A DNA stretch of 64,000 nucleotides from an uncultured Oceanospirillaceae bacterium (lineage in GTDB: Bacteria; Pseudomonadota; Gammaproteobacteria; Pseudomonadales; Balneatricaceae), in contig CAKZOD010000022.1 of assembly GCA_937136055.1 (NCBI GenBank), forward strand, positions 124,001 through 188,000. Direction: 5' to 3'. Position numbers and translations under genes: made by a program. Below, in pieces: positions 37,949-46,996 of the stretch (the first letter of the stretch is position 1; each line of letters starts with the position of its first letter). The notes under the pieces were generated by a model. It saw only the letters and a program-made list of their open reading frames with translations. It ran no database searches and had not been told where the DNA came from.

Positions 37949-38644
37949 TCACTGAACTTGTTCAATTTCTGCAGTAGTCAAAGGGCGGTACTCACCAACT
38001 TCTAGAGATTTGTCGAGAACAATTCCACCAATAGATTCACGATGCAATTCAATCACTTTATTGCCAATGGCTGCAAACATACGCTTAACTTGGTGGTATC
38101 TGCCTTCTGTAATTGTTAAATAAGCCATATGGCTTTCGATGATCTCTAACACAGCAGGCTTAGTGGGATGTTTTTCGCTCTCCAGTAAAATCCCTTCAGC
38201 GAATGTATCAATAGCAGATGGATCGATAGGATCTGCTGTTTCTACAAGGTAGCGTTTTTCTTGTTTGTGGTTAGGTGATGTCACTTTATGAAGCCATTGG
38301 CCATCAGTTGTGATCAGTAGTAACCCTGTTGTATCAACATCAAGTCTACCTGCAATATTTAGCTCGTCAGGGCGAACCTCATCATGCAATAAACCAGCAA
38401 TGGTAGGATGTGTACCATCGTCATTTGAGCATACATAGCCTTCTGGCTTATTCAGCATGATATAGCGAGGTTTAGGAGCTGCTATAGATTGTTCTTCGAA
38501 GTTAACATTGTCATCTTCTTTTAATTTATGCGCACTATTTTTTATAACGACATCATTAACCGTGACAAGTGATTTGTGCAGTGCACGTTTAACTTCTTTT
38601 CGGGACATGCCAGTGGCGTGGGCAAGGTATTTATCTAGTCGCAT
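37949..38644 (-). CDS. rsuA: 16S rRNA pseudouridine(516) synthase
   Basis: It isomerises U516 of 16S rRNA. From ATG 38644 the 231-residue protein begins MRLDKYLAHATGMSRKEVKR, an S4 RNA-binding domain at the same position as in E. coli RsuA. It continues with the synthase core YIMLNKPEGYVCS and the catalytic-aspartate motif GRLDVDTTGLLLITTDG. An upstream in-frame TTG at 38659 adds five residues without a better ribosome site. It forms an rRNA-modification pair with rsmC. Confidence 0.92.
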   Translation of the reverse strand: MRLDKYLAHATGMSRKEVKRALHKSLVTVNDVVIKNSAHKLKEDDNVNFEEQSIAAPKPRYIMLNKPEGYVCSNDDGTHPTIAGLLHDEVRPDELNIAGRLDVDTTGLLLITTDGQWLHKVTSPNHKQEKRYLVETADPIDPSAIDTFAEGILLESEKHPTKPAVLEIIESHMAYLTITEGRYHQVKRMFAAIGNKVIELHRESIGGIVLDKSLEVGEYRPLTTAEIEQVQ

Positions 38645-38807
38645 GGGAGGTGTGCTCAAAATTAAAAAAGAGCATTATCCTAGATTGAGTCGTTAGCTGC
38701 AAAATAATCTGCAGTTGTTAATCAGAATATCAGCATTAAACAGCAAAAGAGGACTTTGATTTAGAGTAGGTTGTGTTGTGCAATGTATTTTATAGTGAGC
38801 AAACTAA

Positions 38808-38830
38808 AGCCCCGCGATGAAAACGGGGCT
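38808..38830 (-). terminator. Terminator after the thiolase gene
   Basis: AGCCCCG (38808-38814) pairs with CGGGGCT (38824-38830) across nine bases; the minus-strand tail is TTTAGTTTG. It lies about 35 bases beyond the thiolase stop. Confidence 0.75.
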
Positions 38831-38865
38831 AGCTTATACAGATATAGAGGTTTAGAGATCTGAGT

Positions 38866-40044
38866 TTATCGCTCAACTGTCAAAGCAATGCCCATACCGC
38901 CGCCAATGCATAAGGTTGCGAGCCCCTTCTTTGCATCTCTGCGTTGCATTTCATGTAGTAAGCTCACCAGTATACGGCATCCGCTTGCTCCAATAGGGTG
39001 CCCTAACGCAATTGCACCACCGTTAACATTGACTTTATCTGTATCCCAACCAAGCCCTTGATTGACGCTCAGTGCTTGTGCAGCGAAGGCTTCGTTTGCT
39101 TCTATCAAATCAAGATCAGCGATATCCCAATCTGATTTTTCTAACGTCTTTTGGACAGCGCTAATTGGACCTGTGCCCATAATGCTTGGGTCAACACCGC
39201 TAGCACTAGCACCTTTAATAGTGGCTATAATAGGCAGGTTAAGGGAGAGTGCTTTCTCCTTACTACATACCACAACCATTGCAGCGCCATCGTTTAATGT
39301 TGAGCTGTTACCCGCTGTAACTGTACCGTCCTTTTTGAAGGCAGGGCGCAGTTTAGCAAGCGCTTGTGCAGTACAGTCAAAACGCGGCTGTTCATCTTGC
39401 TCGAAACTAATGGGGTCAGCGCGGCGTTGTGGGATACTAATTGGCACTATTTCGTCTTTGAATTTATTGGCTTGGATAGCAGCTTGCGCTTTATTTTGAG
39501 ACTGCGCGGCAAACTCATCTTGCGCTTCACGGCTGAGCTCATATTTATCAACAATATTCTCAGCGGTGATTCCCATGTGATAGTTGTTAAAAGCATCCCA
39601 TAAACCATCGACAATCATGGTATCTTGTAATGCCCAATCACCCATAGTTTTACCCGCGCGCGATTGCGGCAATATATGTGCTGATAGGCTCATGTTTTCT
39701 TGGCCACCGGCAATGATCATGTCAGCATCACCACAGCGAATTGCTTGAACTGCAAGTTGCACTGCTTTTAAACCTGATCCACAGACTTTATTAATTGTCA
39801 TTGCTTCAACTTGGTTACTTAAGCCTGCGTTGATGGCACTTTGCCTTGCTGGGTTTTGTCCACAGCCAGCAGTGAGTACTTGGCCTAGAATAACTTCATC
39901 AATTTCACTTGCGTCAATGGCATGCTTTGCAAGTAAGCTTTTGATAACAGCGGCGCCAATATCGGCCGCTGGCATATTGGAGAGAGTGCCCTTAAAAGCA
40001 CCGATGGCTGAGCGACCTGCAGCAACAATTACAACGTCTTTCAT
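38866..40044 (-). CDS. Acetyl-CoA acetyltransferase (thiolase)
   Basis: It catalyses reversible condensation of two acetyl-CoA to acetoacetyl-CoA, or the thiolytic reverse. The 392-residue length is typical of AtoB/PhaA. The nucleophile is the cysteine in NKVCGSGLKAVQ (about 88), the histidine lies in GGAIALGHPIGASG (about 348) and the second cysteine in LCIGGGMG (about 378). A hairpin at 40140-40169 separates it from the amidohydrolase gene upstream. Without neighbouring phaB or ketoacid-CoA transferase genes the pathway (polyhydroxybutyrate, ketone body or amino-acid degradation) is undecided. Confidence 0.92.
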   Translation of the reverse strand: MKDVVIVAAGRSAIGAFKGTLSNMPAADIGAAVIKSLLAKHAIDASEIDEVILGQVLTAGCGQNPARQSAINAGLSNQVEAMTINKVCGSGLKAVQLAVQAIRCGDADMIIAGGQENMSLSAHILPQSRAGKTMGDWALQDTMIVDGLWDAFNNYHMGITAENIVDKYELSREAQDEFAAQSQNKAQAAIQANKFKDEIVPISIPQRRADPISFEQDEQPRFDCTAQALAKLRPAFKKDGTVTAGNSSTLNDGAAMVVVCSKEKALSLNLPIIATIKGASASGVDPSIMGTGPISAVQKTLEKSDWDIADLDLIEANEAFAAQALSVNQGLGWDTDKVNVNGGAIALGHPIGASGCRILVSLLHEMQRRDAKKGLATLCIGGGMGIALTVER

Positions 40045-40139
40045 AGTGTTTACTCATTTATTTTTAAGTTACCTGTATCCTAGCGCTTTTAAAAAAAACA
40101 ATAAATTGTATTTTTTTATAGAGTATCTAACAATTTAAC

Positions 40140-40169
40140 AAAGCGAGTACTAACGTTAGTACTCGCTTT
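40140..40169 (-). terminator. Terminator after the amidohydrolase gene
   Basis: Perfect 15-base arms AAAGCGAGTACTAAC / GTTAGTACTCGCTTT form one uninterrupted palindrome. In the cell the loop would open around AACGTT. The minus-strand tail is GTTAAATTG. It lies about 45 bases after the gene at 40215. Confidence 0.75.
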
Positions 40170-40214
40170 ACAAGGAGAGGAAAGTCGTTTTAAGTGATGC
40201 ACGATGAGTGGGAG

Positions 40215-41417
40215 TTAACCTTGGAAGATAGCACCGTTTTTAATCACCATGTGGTGATTCGCGCAGTCGGCAACAGTTTCTATATCAGTACTTGGGTCAC
40301 CATTAACAATCAGAATATCCGCTTTAAATCCTTCTTTTATTAAGCCGTGTTGAGGTAAGCCCATCAAATCAGCACCGTTGAAGGTAGATATACGTAGCAC
40401 ATCTTCGTTGCTCATACCGATTTGGCAAAGGTATCTTAGCTCTAAAGCATTCTTACCATGCTTGTTATGTGGTGTTCCCGCATCTGTTCCCATGGCCATC
40501 TTCCCACCTGCTTTATAAAAAGCTTTAATAGAGTCTTGGTGGGTTTTAGAAATACGAAGGCATTTCTCTAACATGTAGTCCGGCACTTTAGGGCCATTTT
40601 TATCTTCAGGTTCTGCCAGTATGTTGTAAAGAGCGGCTAGGGTAGGAACTACATAAGTACCTTCCTTTAGCATTAGCTCAATACATTCAGGGGTTAAGAA
40701 AATACCGTGTTCTACGCTATCAATCCCCGCATGAACCGCATTTAAAATACCTTCTGTGCCTTGTGCATGGCTTGCGGTACGCTTATTAAAGCGGTGAGCC
40801 TCATGCACACCTGAAGCCATTTCTTCCGCGCTGTAATGGGCATCTTCTGGGTTGACGCCGGGTGTCATAACACCACCTGTAGCCATGATTTTGATCATGT
40901 CACAGCCTGCATGAATTTGCTCGCGTACTGCTTTGCGTACTTCTTCAACTCCATCAGCTATACGGCCATAGCTATTGCCATGTCCCCCTGTCATACAAAT
41001 CATTTTACCGGAAGCATGAATAGTGGGACCTGCAAACTCACCTTTATTGATAGCGTCTCTAACGCCAAACTCTAGGTAGTCTCTGCCGCCACAATCTCTG
41101 ACAGAAGTTATGCCGCCCTTGAGAGTTTTCTGGGCGTTTGTGAGTGCCAGTAGTGTTAGCTGTGATGGACCTAACTTTAAGCCGTCTGCTTTAGGGTCAC
41201 CGGATGCAGTGTGACAAAGGTGCACGTGACAATCAATGAGGCCTGGCATTAAGGTTTTACCAGCTAAATCGTACTGCTCACCTGAAAAATCAGAAAAGGC
41301 ACTATCTTCATCGATACGGCTGATTTCGCTACCTTCTATTAACACAGAGTGAGTGCCAGATAGCATTTTTTTGCCATCGAATACTTTTGCGTTACGCAGT
41401 AAATAGTTATTAGTCAT
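40215..41417 (-). CDS. Metal-dependent amidohydrolase (imidazolonepropionase/Xaa-Pro dipeptidase-like)
   Basis: The 400-residue amidohydrolase-superfamily enzyme has the binuclear metal site HVH (LIDCHVHL), a carboxylatable lysine in DMIKIMATGG, histidines in SHAQGTEG and VEHGIFL, and the final aspartate in MGTDAGTPHNKHG. This pattern matches Sgx9260-type prolidases and related amidohydrolases that cut Xaa-Pro or N-acyl amino acids. It is 12 bases downstream of the peptide transporter ATPase gene, so it probably hydrolyses an imported peptide or amide. Exact substrate unknown. Confidence 0.87.
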   Translation of the reverse strand: MTNNYLLRNAKVFDGKKMLSGTHSVLIEGSEISRIDEDSAFSDFSGEQYDLAGKTLMPGLIDCHVHLCHTASGDPKADGLKLGPSQLTLLALTNAQKTLKGGITSVRDCGGRDYLEFGVRDAINKGEFAGPTIHASGKMICMTGGHGNSYGRIADGVEEVRKAVREQIHAGCDMIKIMATGGVMTPGVNPEDAHYSAEEMASGVHEAHRFNKRTASHAQGTEGILNAVHAGIDSVEHGIFLTPECIELMLKEGTYVVPTLAALYNILAEPEDKNGPKVPDYMLEKCLRISKTHQDSIKAFYKAGGKMAMGTDAGTPHNKHGKNALELRYLCQIGMSNEDVLRISTFNGADLMGLPQHGLIKEGFKADILIVNGDPSTDIETVADCANHHMVIKNGAIFQG

Positions 41418-41429
41418 GTGTATCCTTAA

Positions 41430-43139
41430 TTAAGATAGCATATTGAGTTTAGGCATTAACCCGAGCAGGTGCTTGGAGTATTCATGCTGTGGATTTTCAA
41501 ATAATTGTTCTGTTTGCGATAGCTCAAGCATTTGGCCGTGCTGCATTACAGCAACAGTGTCACACATCTGGCGAATAACGGGTAAATCATGTGAGATGAA
41601 CAGCATCGTCAAGTTGAGCTCTTGTTGTAAATCTTTTAACAAGTTAAGAATCTGTGCTTGAACGGACACATCAAGCGCACTCGTTGGCTCGTCGCATATC
41701 AAAAAGCGTGGGCGTGTTGCCAGTGCCCTTGCAATTGAAATTCGCTGGCGTTGACCACCTGAGAATTGGTGCGGGTATTTTATGTGTGCGTCATCAGACA
41801 TACCGACCAGCTTTAAAAGATCTAGCACTATCTGCCTTACTTCATCTTTGGAGCTAGCAAGCTTATGAAAGATGATTGGTTCAGCAACAATATCCATTAC
41901 CTTCATGCGAGAGTTCAAAGAAGAGAAGGGGTCTTGGAAGACCATTTGCATCTGGCGTCTGTAAGGCAGTACTTCAGGGGTGTGGTTGATTGAGCTAATC
42001 TCTTTCCCCAAGAAGTTAACAGAGCCAGAATGCGGTTTGTATAAACCTGTCACCATGCGTGCGATGGTTGATTTACCACTGCCACTTTCGCCAACAATGC
42101 CGAAAGTTTCTCCTTCTTTGATAGAGAAATTGACATCTTTAACCGCATCTAAGAACTTACGCTTACTTTTAAACAATGAGTTAGTTGTTTGAAAACGCAT
42201 GCATAAATCTTTAACTTCTAAGATAGTGCCATCGTTCGCGGTTTGCATTGAAAAGTCACGAGACTGACCTAGCCAATGTTCACTGATGTTAAAGGCATCG
42301 GTGCTCTCAACGACATCTTCTATGTAAGTAACTAATGGAAAGCGCTCAATACGTTTGTCGGGCCTAGGGATAGCGCTAATCAAACTTTTGGTATACTCGT
42401 GTTGCGGGTTGCCTAATATTTGTTTGGTATCACCAAGCTCCATAAGCTTGCTGTTGTACATAACCGCCACACGGTCGGTAACTTCAGCGATAACCCCCAT
42501 ATCGTGAGTTACTAAAATCATACCGACATTCTTTTCAATGCAGAGCTTGCGCATTAAATCTAAGATCTGTTTCTGAACAGATACATCAAGTGCTGTAGTT
42601 GGCTCATCGGCGATAATTAGTTCAGGCTCACCGCTTAACGCGAGTGCTATAACGACACGTTGGCGCATACCGCCAGAGAACTGGTGCGGGTAATGGTTAA
42701 TACGCAGCTCAGGATCGGGTATCCCCACTTGTTCAAGAAGCTCTATAGCTCTTTGTTCAGAGCCTTTACGTCCTAGTCGCAAATGTAGGTCGATGGTTTC
42801 AACTAATTGCTGCTTAATCGTTTTAAGTGGATCGAGTGAGGTTTGGGGATCTTGGAAAATCATGCCGATTTTGCGACCACGTAAACGACGTTTCTCTTCA
42901 CTGGATAGATTATCAATTCTATCACCGTTAAACCAAACCTCGCCTTCGATCACTTTTCCAGGGGGCTCAAGTAGCGAGATTATCGCGTTACCAATGGTTG
43001 ATTTACCCGCGCCGCTTTCACCAACAACGCCGAGAATTTCACCTTTGCTGACATTGATGCTGACATCCTTTACTGCCACGAACATGCCGTGCCTGCTCGG
43101 GAAGCCAATGGATATATTTTTTGTTTCTAATAAATGCAT
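41430..43139 (-). CDS. Peptide ABC transporter, fused double ATPase (DppD-DppF type)
   Basis: With the start at ATG 43139, preceded by AGGGA, the product is 569 residues. It contains two complete ABC ATPase units in tandem. The first (about 1-260) has Walker A GESGAGKS and signature FSGGMRQR; the second (about 300-560) has GESGSGKS and FSGGQRQR. Each is followed by the oligopeptide C-terminal extension. This is the single-chain version of the DppD/DppF pair, as in GsiA. A longer frame from 43178 would overlap the upstream permease gene. It energises the permeases encoded immediately upstream. Confidence 0.93.
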   Translation of the reverse strand: MHLLETKNISIGFPSRHGMFVAVKDVSINVSKGEILGVVGESGAGKSTIGNAIISLLEPPGKVIEGEVWFNGDRIDNLSSEEKRRLRGRKIGMIFQDPQTSLDPLKTIKQQLVETIDLHLRLGRKGSEQRAIELLEQVGIPDPELRINHYPHQFSGGMRQRVVIALALSGEPELIIADEPTTALDVSVQKQILDLMRKLCIEKNVGMILVTHDMGVIAEVTDRVAVMYNSKLMELGDTKQILGNPQHEYTKSLISAIPRPDKRIERFPLVTYIEDVVESTDAFNISEHWLGQSRDFSMQTANDGTILEVKDLCMRFQTTNSLFKSKRKFLDAVKDVNFSIKEGETFGIVGESGSGKSTIARMVTGLYKPHSGSVNFLGKEISSINHTPEVLPYRRQMQMVFQDPFSSLNSRMKVMDIVAEPIIFHKLASSKDEVRQIVLDLLKLVGMSDDAHIKYPHQFSGGQRQRISIARALATRPRFLICDEPTSALDVSVQAQILNLLKDLQQELNLTMLFISHDLPVIRQMCDTVAVMQHGQMLELSQTEQLFENPQHEYSKHLLGLMPKLNMLS

Positions 43140-43149
43140 GTTCTTTCCC

Positions 43150-44082
43150 TTAGCGCAGTTTAGGATTGAGAGCGTCACGCAACCAATCGCCGAAAATGTT
43201 AACTGAAAGCACTAGAATAACGAGTGCCGCTCCTGGGAATATTGTGATCCACCATTCTCCTGATAGTAGGTATTCATTACCGATACGAATAAGCGTTCCC
43301 AGTGAAGGTGTTGTCGGAGACATACCTACACCTAAGAAGCTCAAGGTGGCTTCAGTGATAATAGCTGAAGCTAAATGAATAGTACCAATGACAAAAATGG
43401 GATTAAGTACATTGGGAAGAATATGGCGCACTGCAATAATGCTTTGCGGCAAGCCGATAACTTGTCCGGCTTGTACGTATTCTTTGTGTTTTTCTACCAT
43501 TACAGAGCCACGAATAGTACGTGCATATTGCACCCAGCCAGAGATAGATATCGCAAAGATAAGTACGTAGATAGCGAGCTCATCATGGGATTCACGGGGG
43601 AGTAAGCCACGCATCACGCCATCGATTAACAAAGCGATTAAAATAGCAGGGAACGATAGCTGGATATCAGCGACACGCATGATAAAGCTATCCACTCTCC
43701 CCCCTTTGTAACCTGCTAAAAGCCCCAGCGCAATACCGATAATTGCGGAGATAATCACAGACGTGAAGCCAACAAAAATAGATATCTGAGCGCCGTATAG
43801 AATACCCGACCAAATATCTCGGCCTTGATCATCAGTGCCTAGTGGAAACCTCATATCGCCATCTTCACCTGCCCACGGGGGCGGTAAATCAGCGTCCATT
43901 AAATCAATAGCTGCTAGATCAAAGATGTTAAAAGGTGCAATGTAAGGCGCAAACGTGGCCAAAATTAAGCACAAGAACATGATGCTAAAAGAGATCCAAG
44001 CCACAGGGCTGTGGGTGAATTCGTGCCAAAGATCGCCTTCGAAAAATTGCTTAAGTTTAGAATTACTGCTGGATTTAGCCAT
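43150..44082 (-). CDS. Peptide ABC transporter permease (DppC type)
   Basis: From ATG 44082, with GGAGG eight bases upstream, the 310-residue protein has an N-terminal OppC-like segment, a first membrane helix near residues 30-50, a periplasmic loop (DLPPPWAGEDGDMRFPLGTD), and five more helices. The family loop VMVEKHKEYVQAGQVIGL precedes the ATPase-contact region. Its start overlaps the end of the DppB-type gene by 8 bases, indicating coupling. Confidence 0.93.
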   Translation of the reverse strand: MAKSSSNSKLKQFFEGDLWHEFTHSPVAWISFSIMFLCLILATFAPYIAPFNIFDLAAIDLMDADLPPPWAGEDGDMRFPLGTDDQGRDIWSGILYGAQISIFVGFTSVIISAIIGIALGLLAGYKGGRVDSFIMRVADIQLSFPAILIALLIDGVMRGLLPRESHDELAIYVLIFAISISGWVQYARTIRGSVMVEKHKEYVQAGQVIGLPQSIIAVRHILPNVLNPIFVIGTIHLASAIITEATLSFLGVGMSPTTPSLGTLIRIGNEYLLSGEWWITIFPGAALVILVLSVNIFGDWLRDALNPKLR

Positions 44083-45058
44083 GTTTAGAACCTCCATCAA
44101 TCGTTAGGCGAGGGTCTACAAATGCATAGAGAATATCGACTAAAAGGTTGATAGCAACAAAAATAAGCGAAATCATCATTAGGTAAGCTGCCATTACAGG
44201 CACATCAACTTCTTCAATCGCTTGGATAAATAACATGCCCATACCGGGCCACTGAAACACGGTTTCGGTAATGATCGCAAACGCCATAACTAAGCCTAGC
44301 TGCAAACCGATGATAGTAATGACTGGGATTAAGGTGTTTTTTAAAGCGTGACCAAAATTGACCGCCCGCTCATGCAAGCCACGTGCCCTTGCAAACTTGA
44401 TGTAATCTGTGCATAGAACTTCAAGCATCTCGGTACGCACTAAACGCATAATCAAGGTCATTTGAAAGAGTGCTAACGTAATAGATGGCAGTATTAATGA
44501 CTTAATGCCTGACCAAGTCAACAACCCAGTGGTCCACCAACCTAGCGCGACTACTTCGCCACGGCCAAATGTGGGTAACCAGCGTAAAATGACACCGAAG
44601 AAAAAGATAAATAAAATGCCAATCAAAAAGGTGGGTAAAGATATACCGACGAGTGAGACTGTCATAAAGGAGCGAGATAAAAAGCCGCTACGATTTATCG
44701 CCGTGTACACGCCCATGGGGATACCGATGAAAATAGAGAGCAGTGCTGAAATAATAGAAAGCTCTAATGTTGCGGGTGCTCTTTCAGCGATTAAGTCACT
44801 CACAGGTACTTTATGCCTATAACTTATACCGAAGTCTCCGACTGCTGCGTTGACCATAAAGTTATAAAATTGCTGGTGGAAAGGATCGTTCAGACCGAGA
44901 CTTTCTCTCAGTGCTTCGCGCTCCTCTAATGTCGTATCTTGCCCGACCATATTGTTGATAGGGTCACCGACAAATTTGAACAGTGAAAAAGCTATTAAAG
45001 CAACAGCAACGAGTACAACGACGCTTTGCAGAAGCCTTTTTACCAAAAAAGAAAACAT
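44075..45058 (-). CDS. Peptide ABC transporter permease (DppB type)
   Basis: The 327-residue membrane protein starts MFSFLVKRLLQSVVVLVAVALI, a typical DppB N-terminus. It contains the periplasmic LGLNDPFHQQFYNF segment and the EAA loop DYIKFARARGLHERAVNFGH. It pairs with the DppC-type permease. The terminator-like hairpin at 45202-45229 between the binding-protein gene and this gene suggests lower expression than the binding protein. Confidence 0.93.
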   Translation of the reverse strand: MFSFLVKRLLQSVVVLVAVALIAFSLFKFVGDPINNMVGQDTTLEEREALRESLGLNDPFHQQFYNFMVNAAVGDFGISYRHKVPVSDLIAERAPATLELSIISALLSIFIGIPMGVYTAINRSGFLSRSFMTVSLVGISLPTFLIGILFIFFFGVILRWLPTFGRGEVVALGWWTTGLLTWSGIKSLILPSITLALFQMTLIMRLVRTEMLEVLCTDYIKFARARGLHERAVNFGHALKNTLIPVITIIGLQLGLVMAFAIITETVFQWPGMGMLFIQAIEEVDVPVMAAYLMMISLIFVAINLLVDILYAFVDPRLTIDGGSKHG

Positions 45059-45201
45059 GAATTTATACCTTACACTTAACGATTGAACGATGCATAAACG
45101 TGGAGCAATTGTTGATTACAAAAACTAAAGTGATGTTTAATCTGGTAGCATCAAAAATGTAGGGCTGTCGTCGAGAGTTCAACGGCAGCAATCGCAAATA
45201 T

Positions 45202-45229
45202 AAACGCTTACTCGTGTGAGTAAGCGTTT
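45202..45229 (-). terminator. Intercistronic hairpin after the peptide-binding protein gene
   Basis: AAACGCTTACTC (45202-45213) and GAGTAAGCGTTT (45218-45229) form a 12-bp stem with a four-base loop; the minus-strand tail is ATATTTGC. It probably acts as a partial terminator or mRNA 3' stabiliser. Confidence 0.7.
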
Positions 45230-45241
45230 AAAGTAAGCTAA

Positions 45242-46840
45242 TTACTTCTTAACTACATAACGGAAGTCAAAAGCGTTATCAGCACGTTGGTTGAGAGTGA
45301 ATTTATCACTTACCCCCCAAGATAATGGCTGTTGGTGTAATGGTAAGTAAGCAACTTCATCTTTAACGATTTTCATTGCTTCATCTACATAGGCTTGGCG
45401 CTTAGCTGCATCAGTTTCTACGCCAACCATTTTCTGTAGTTCATCAACACGTGCATTACAGTAGTTACCCAGGTTGAATAAGCCTGCTTTTGTCTCTTTG
45501 TTCTGGCAAGAGATTAAACCTTGTAATACGTTGTGAACATCCATTGAACCTGGTGTCCAGCCTAACAAGTACATTGAAGTATCGTAGTTGTTTTGCGCTA
45601 ACACTTTACCGAAGTACTTAGATTTAGGTTGAGCAAGTACCTTCATTTTGATGCCGACTTTAGCCATCATAGAAGCAGCTGCCTGACAGATTTTTTCATC
45701 ATTCACATAACGGTTATTCGGGCAATCGATAGTGATTTCAAAGCCATCAGGGTAGCCAGCTTCCGTCAGTAGTTTCTTACTCAGCGCTGGATCATACTTA
45801 TAAGGCGTATTGTATTCAGCGTTAAAGCCATTCACTTGTGGTGCAATCATCAAACCTGTTGGTGTTGAGGCACCACGCATGATTTTCTTTTTGATGATAT
45901 CTAAGTTCAAAGAGTGTGCCATTGCTTTACGTACACGCACATCTTTCAATGGGTTTTTGCCCTTGATGTTCGAGTAAAGCAGCTCATCACGAGATTGATC
46001 CATTCCTAAGAAGATAGTACGTGCTTCAGCACCGCGAAGTGCAGATACACCATCTTCTTTATCAAGGCGCTTCCAGTCTTGTACAGGAATAGGATAAACC
46101 ATATCTAGCTCGCCAGAGATAAGTGCAGCGGTACGTGTTGCTGCTTGCTTAACTGGGGTGAACTCAATATCAGTGATGTTAGTGATAATGTCTTTGTTCC
46201 AGTGGCTTGCACTGCGCTTAAAAACAGTTTTTACATCTGGCTGGCGGCTAACTACTTCAAATGGCCCTGTGCCGTTTGCATGAGTCAAAGTGTAGCCGTT
46301 AGCGTCTTTGTCTTTTACGTTAGCAGCACTTGTAGCGCCGTTTGCTTCAGACCACTCTTTATCCATCATGTAGATCCATGCCCATTCGCTTGGCATCAAT
46401 GGCTGAGGGCCGTTAGTATGGATTTCTACTGTTAGATCATCAATTTTCTTGATGTCTTTAACCATCGAGCCTCTAACTTTTTGGTCGGAACCTTCTGAAA
46501 GCGTACGTTTCCATGAGAAGATGACATCGTCAGCATTAAAGCTGTTGCCGTTTTGAAATTTAACGCCTTCACGTAATTTGAAAACGATAGTGGTTGGGGA
46601 GGTGACTTCCCAGCTAGTCGCTAGACCTGGTACGACTTTAATATCTTTATCTAATCGCGTTAAACCTTCGTATACGTTACTTAAAAAGCCAAGAGTGAAA
46701 GTTTCATTTAACCCATGCGGGTCCAAACTTTGTGCATCACCTTGGAAAGCAAACTTTAACGTATTGGCGGACGCCATATTAGCACTGAGTACGATACCTG
46801 CTACTGCGCTGCTAATTAATAGCTTTTTCATCATGGACAT
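45242..46840 (-). CDS. Peptide ABC transporter periplasmic binding protein (family 5)
   Basis: The 532-residue protein has a signal peptide (MSMMKKLLISSAVAGIVLSA, cleavage after MASA) and family 5 motifs: DAQSLDPHGLNE, VYEGLTRLDKD, WEVTSPTTIVFKLREGVKFQ and NADDVIFSWKR. It delivers peptides or a related substrate to the permeases. AAGGTG lies six bases before the ATG. The leader also contains AACAACAA (minus strand, 46863-46870), matching the catabolite-activity motif of Pseudomonas Hfq/Crc targets. The substrate cannot be fixed from sequence; the ArgE-like and amidohydrolase neighbours favour peptides or acylated amino acids. Confidence 0.9.
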   Translation of the reverse strand: MSMMKKLLISSAVAGIVLSANMASANTLKFAFQGDAQSLDPHGLNETFTLGFLSNVYEGLTRLDKDIKVVPGLATSWEVTSPTTIVFKLREGVKFQNGNSFNADDVIFSWKRTLSEGSDQKVRGSMVKDIKKIDDLTVEIHTNGPQPLMPSEWAWIYMMDKEWSEANGATSAANVKDKDANGYTLTHANGTGPFEVVSRQPDVKTVFKRSASHWNKDIITNITDIEFTPVKQAATRTAALISGELDMVYPIPVQDWKRLDKEDGVSALRGAEARTIFLGMDQSRDELLYSNIKGKNPLKDVRVRKAMAHSLNLDIIKKKIMRGASTPTGLMIAPQVNGFNAEYNTPYKYDPALSKKLLTEAGYPDGFEITIDCPNNRYVNDEKICQAAASMMAKVGIKMKVLAQPKSKYFGKVLAQNNYDTSMYLLGWTPGSMDVHNVLQGLISCQNKETKAGLFNLGNYCNARVDELQKMVGVETDAAKRQAYVDEAMKIVKDEVAYLPLHQQPLSWGVSDKFTLNQRADNAFDFRYVVKK

Positions 46841-46862
46841 AGATTACACCTTTTTATTTATA

Positions 46863-46870
46863 TTGTTGTT
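46863..46870 (-). promoter_or_regulatory. AACAACAA catabolite-activity-like motif in the binding-protein leader
   Basis: On the minus strand the leader reads AACAACAATATAAATAAAAA and then AAGGTG and the ATG of the gene at 46840. AACAACAA is the classic Hfq/Crc target core in Pseudomonas (for example amiE). A-rich leaders are common in AT-rich genomes, so function is inference. Confidence 0.45.
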
Positions 46871-46903
46871 ATCACTACGTTTTATCGAAAGATAAATTTT
46901 TAA

Positions 46904-46980
46904 CGAGTTTTTATTCAGGAATTAAAAACTCGCTTTAAATTAATTAAAGCTCAGTAAAATTAGCATAGTCTGCTGAGCTT
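46904..46980 (-). terminator. Two hairpins between argE-like gene and binding-protein gene
   Basis: AAGCTCAG (46947-46954) pairs with CTGAGCTT (46973-46980) just after the stop of the gene at 46997, with TTTAATTAATTT following on the minus strand. A second stem, CGAGTTTTT/AAAAACTCG (46904-46912 and 46924-46932), lies beyond it. The upstream gene is therefore probably transcribed separately, at least in part. Confidence 0.55.
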
Positions 46981-46996
46981 GCAAACGAGAAATCAA

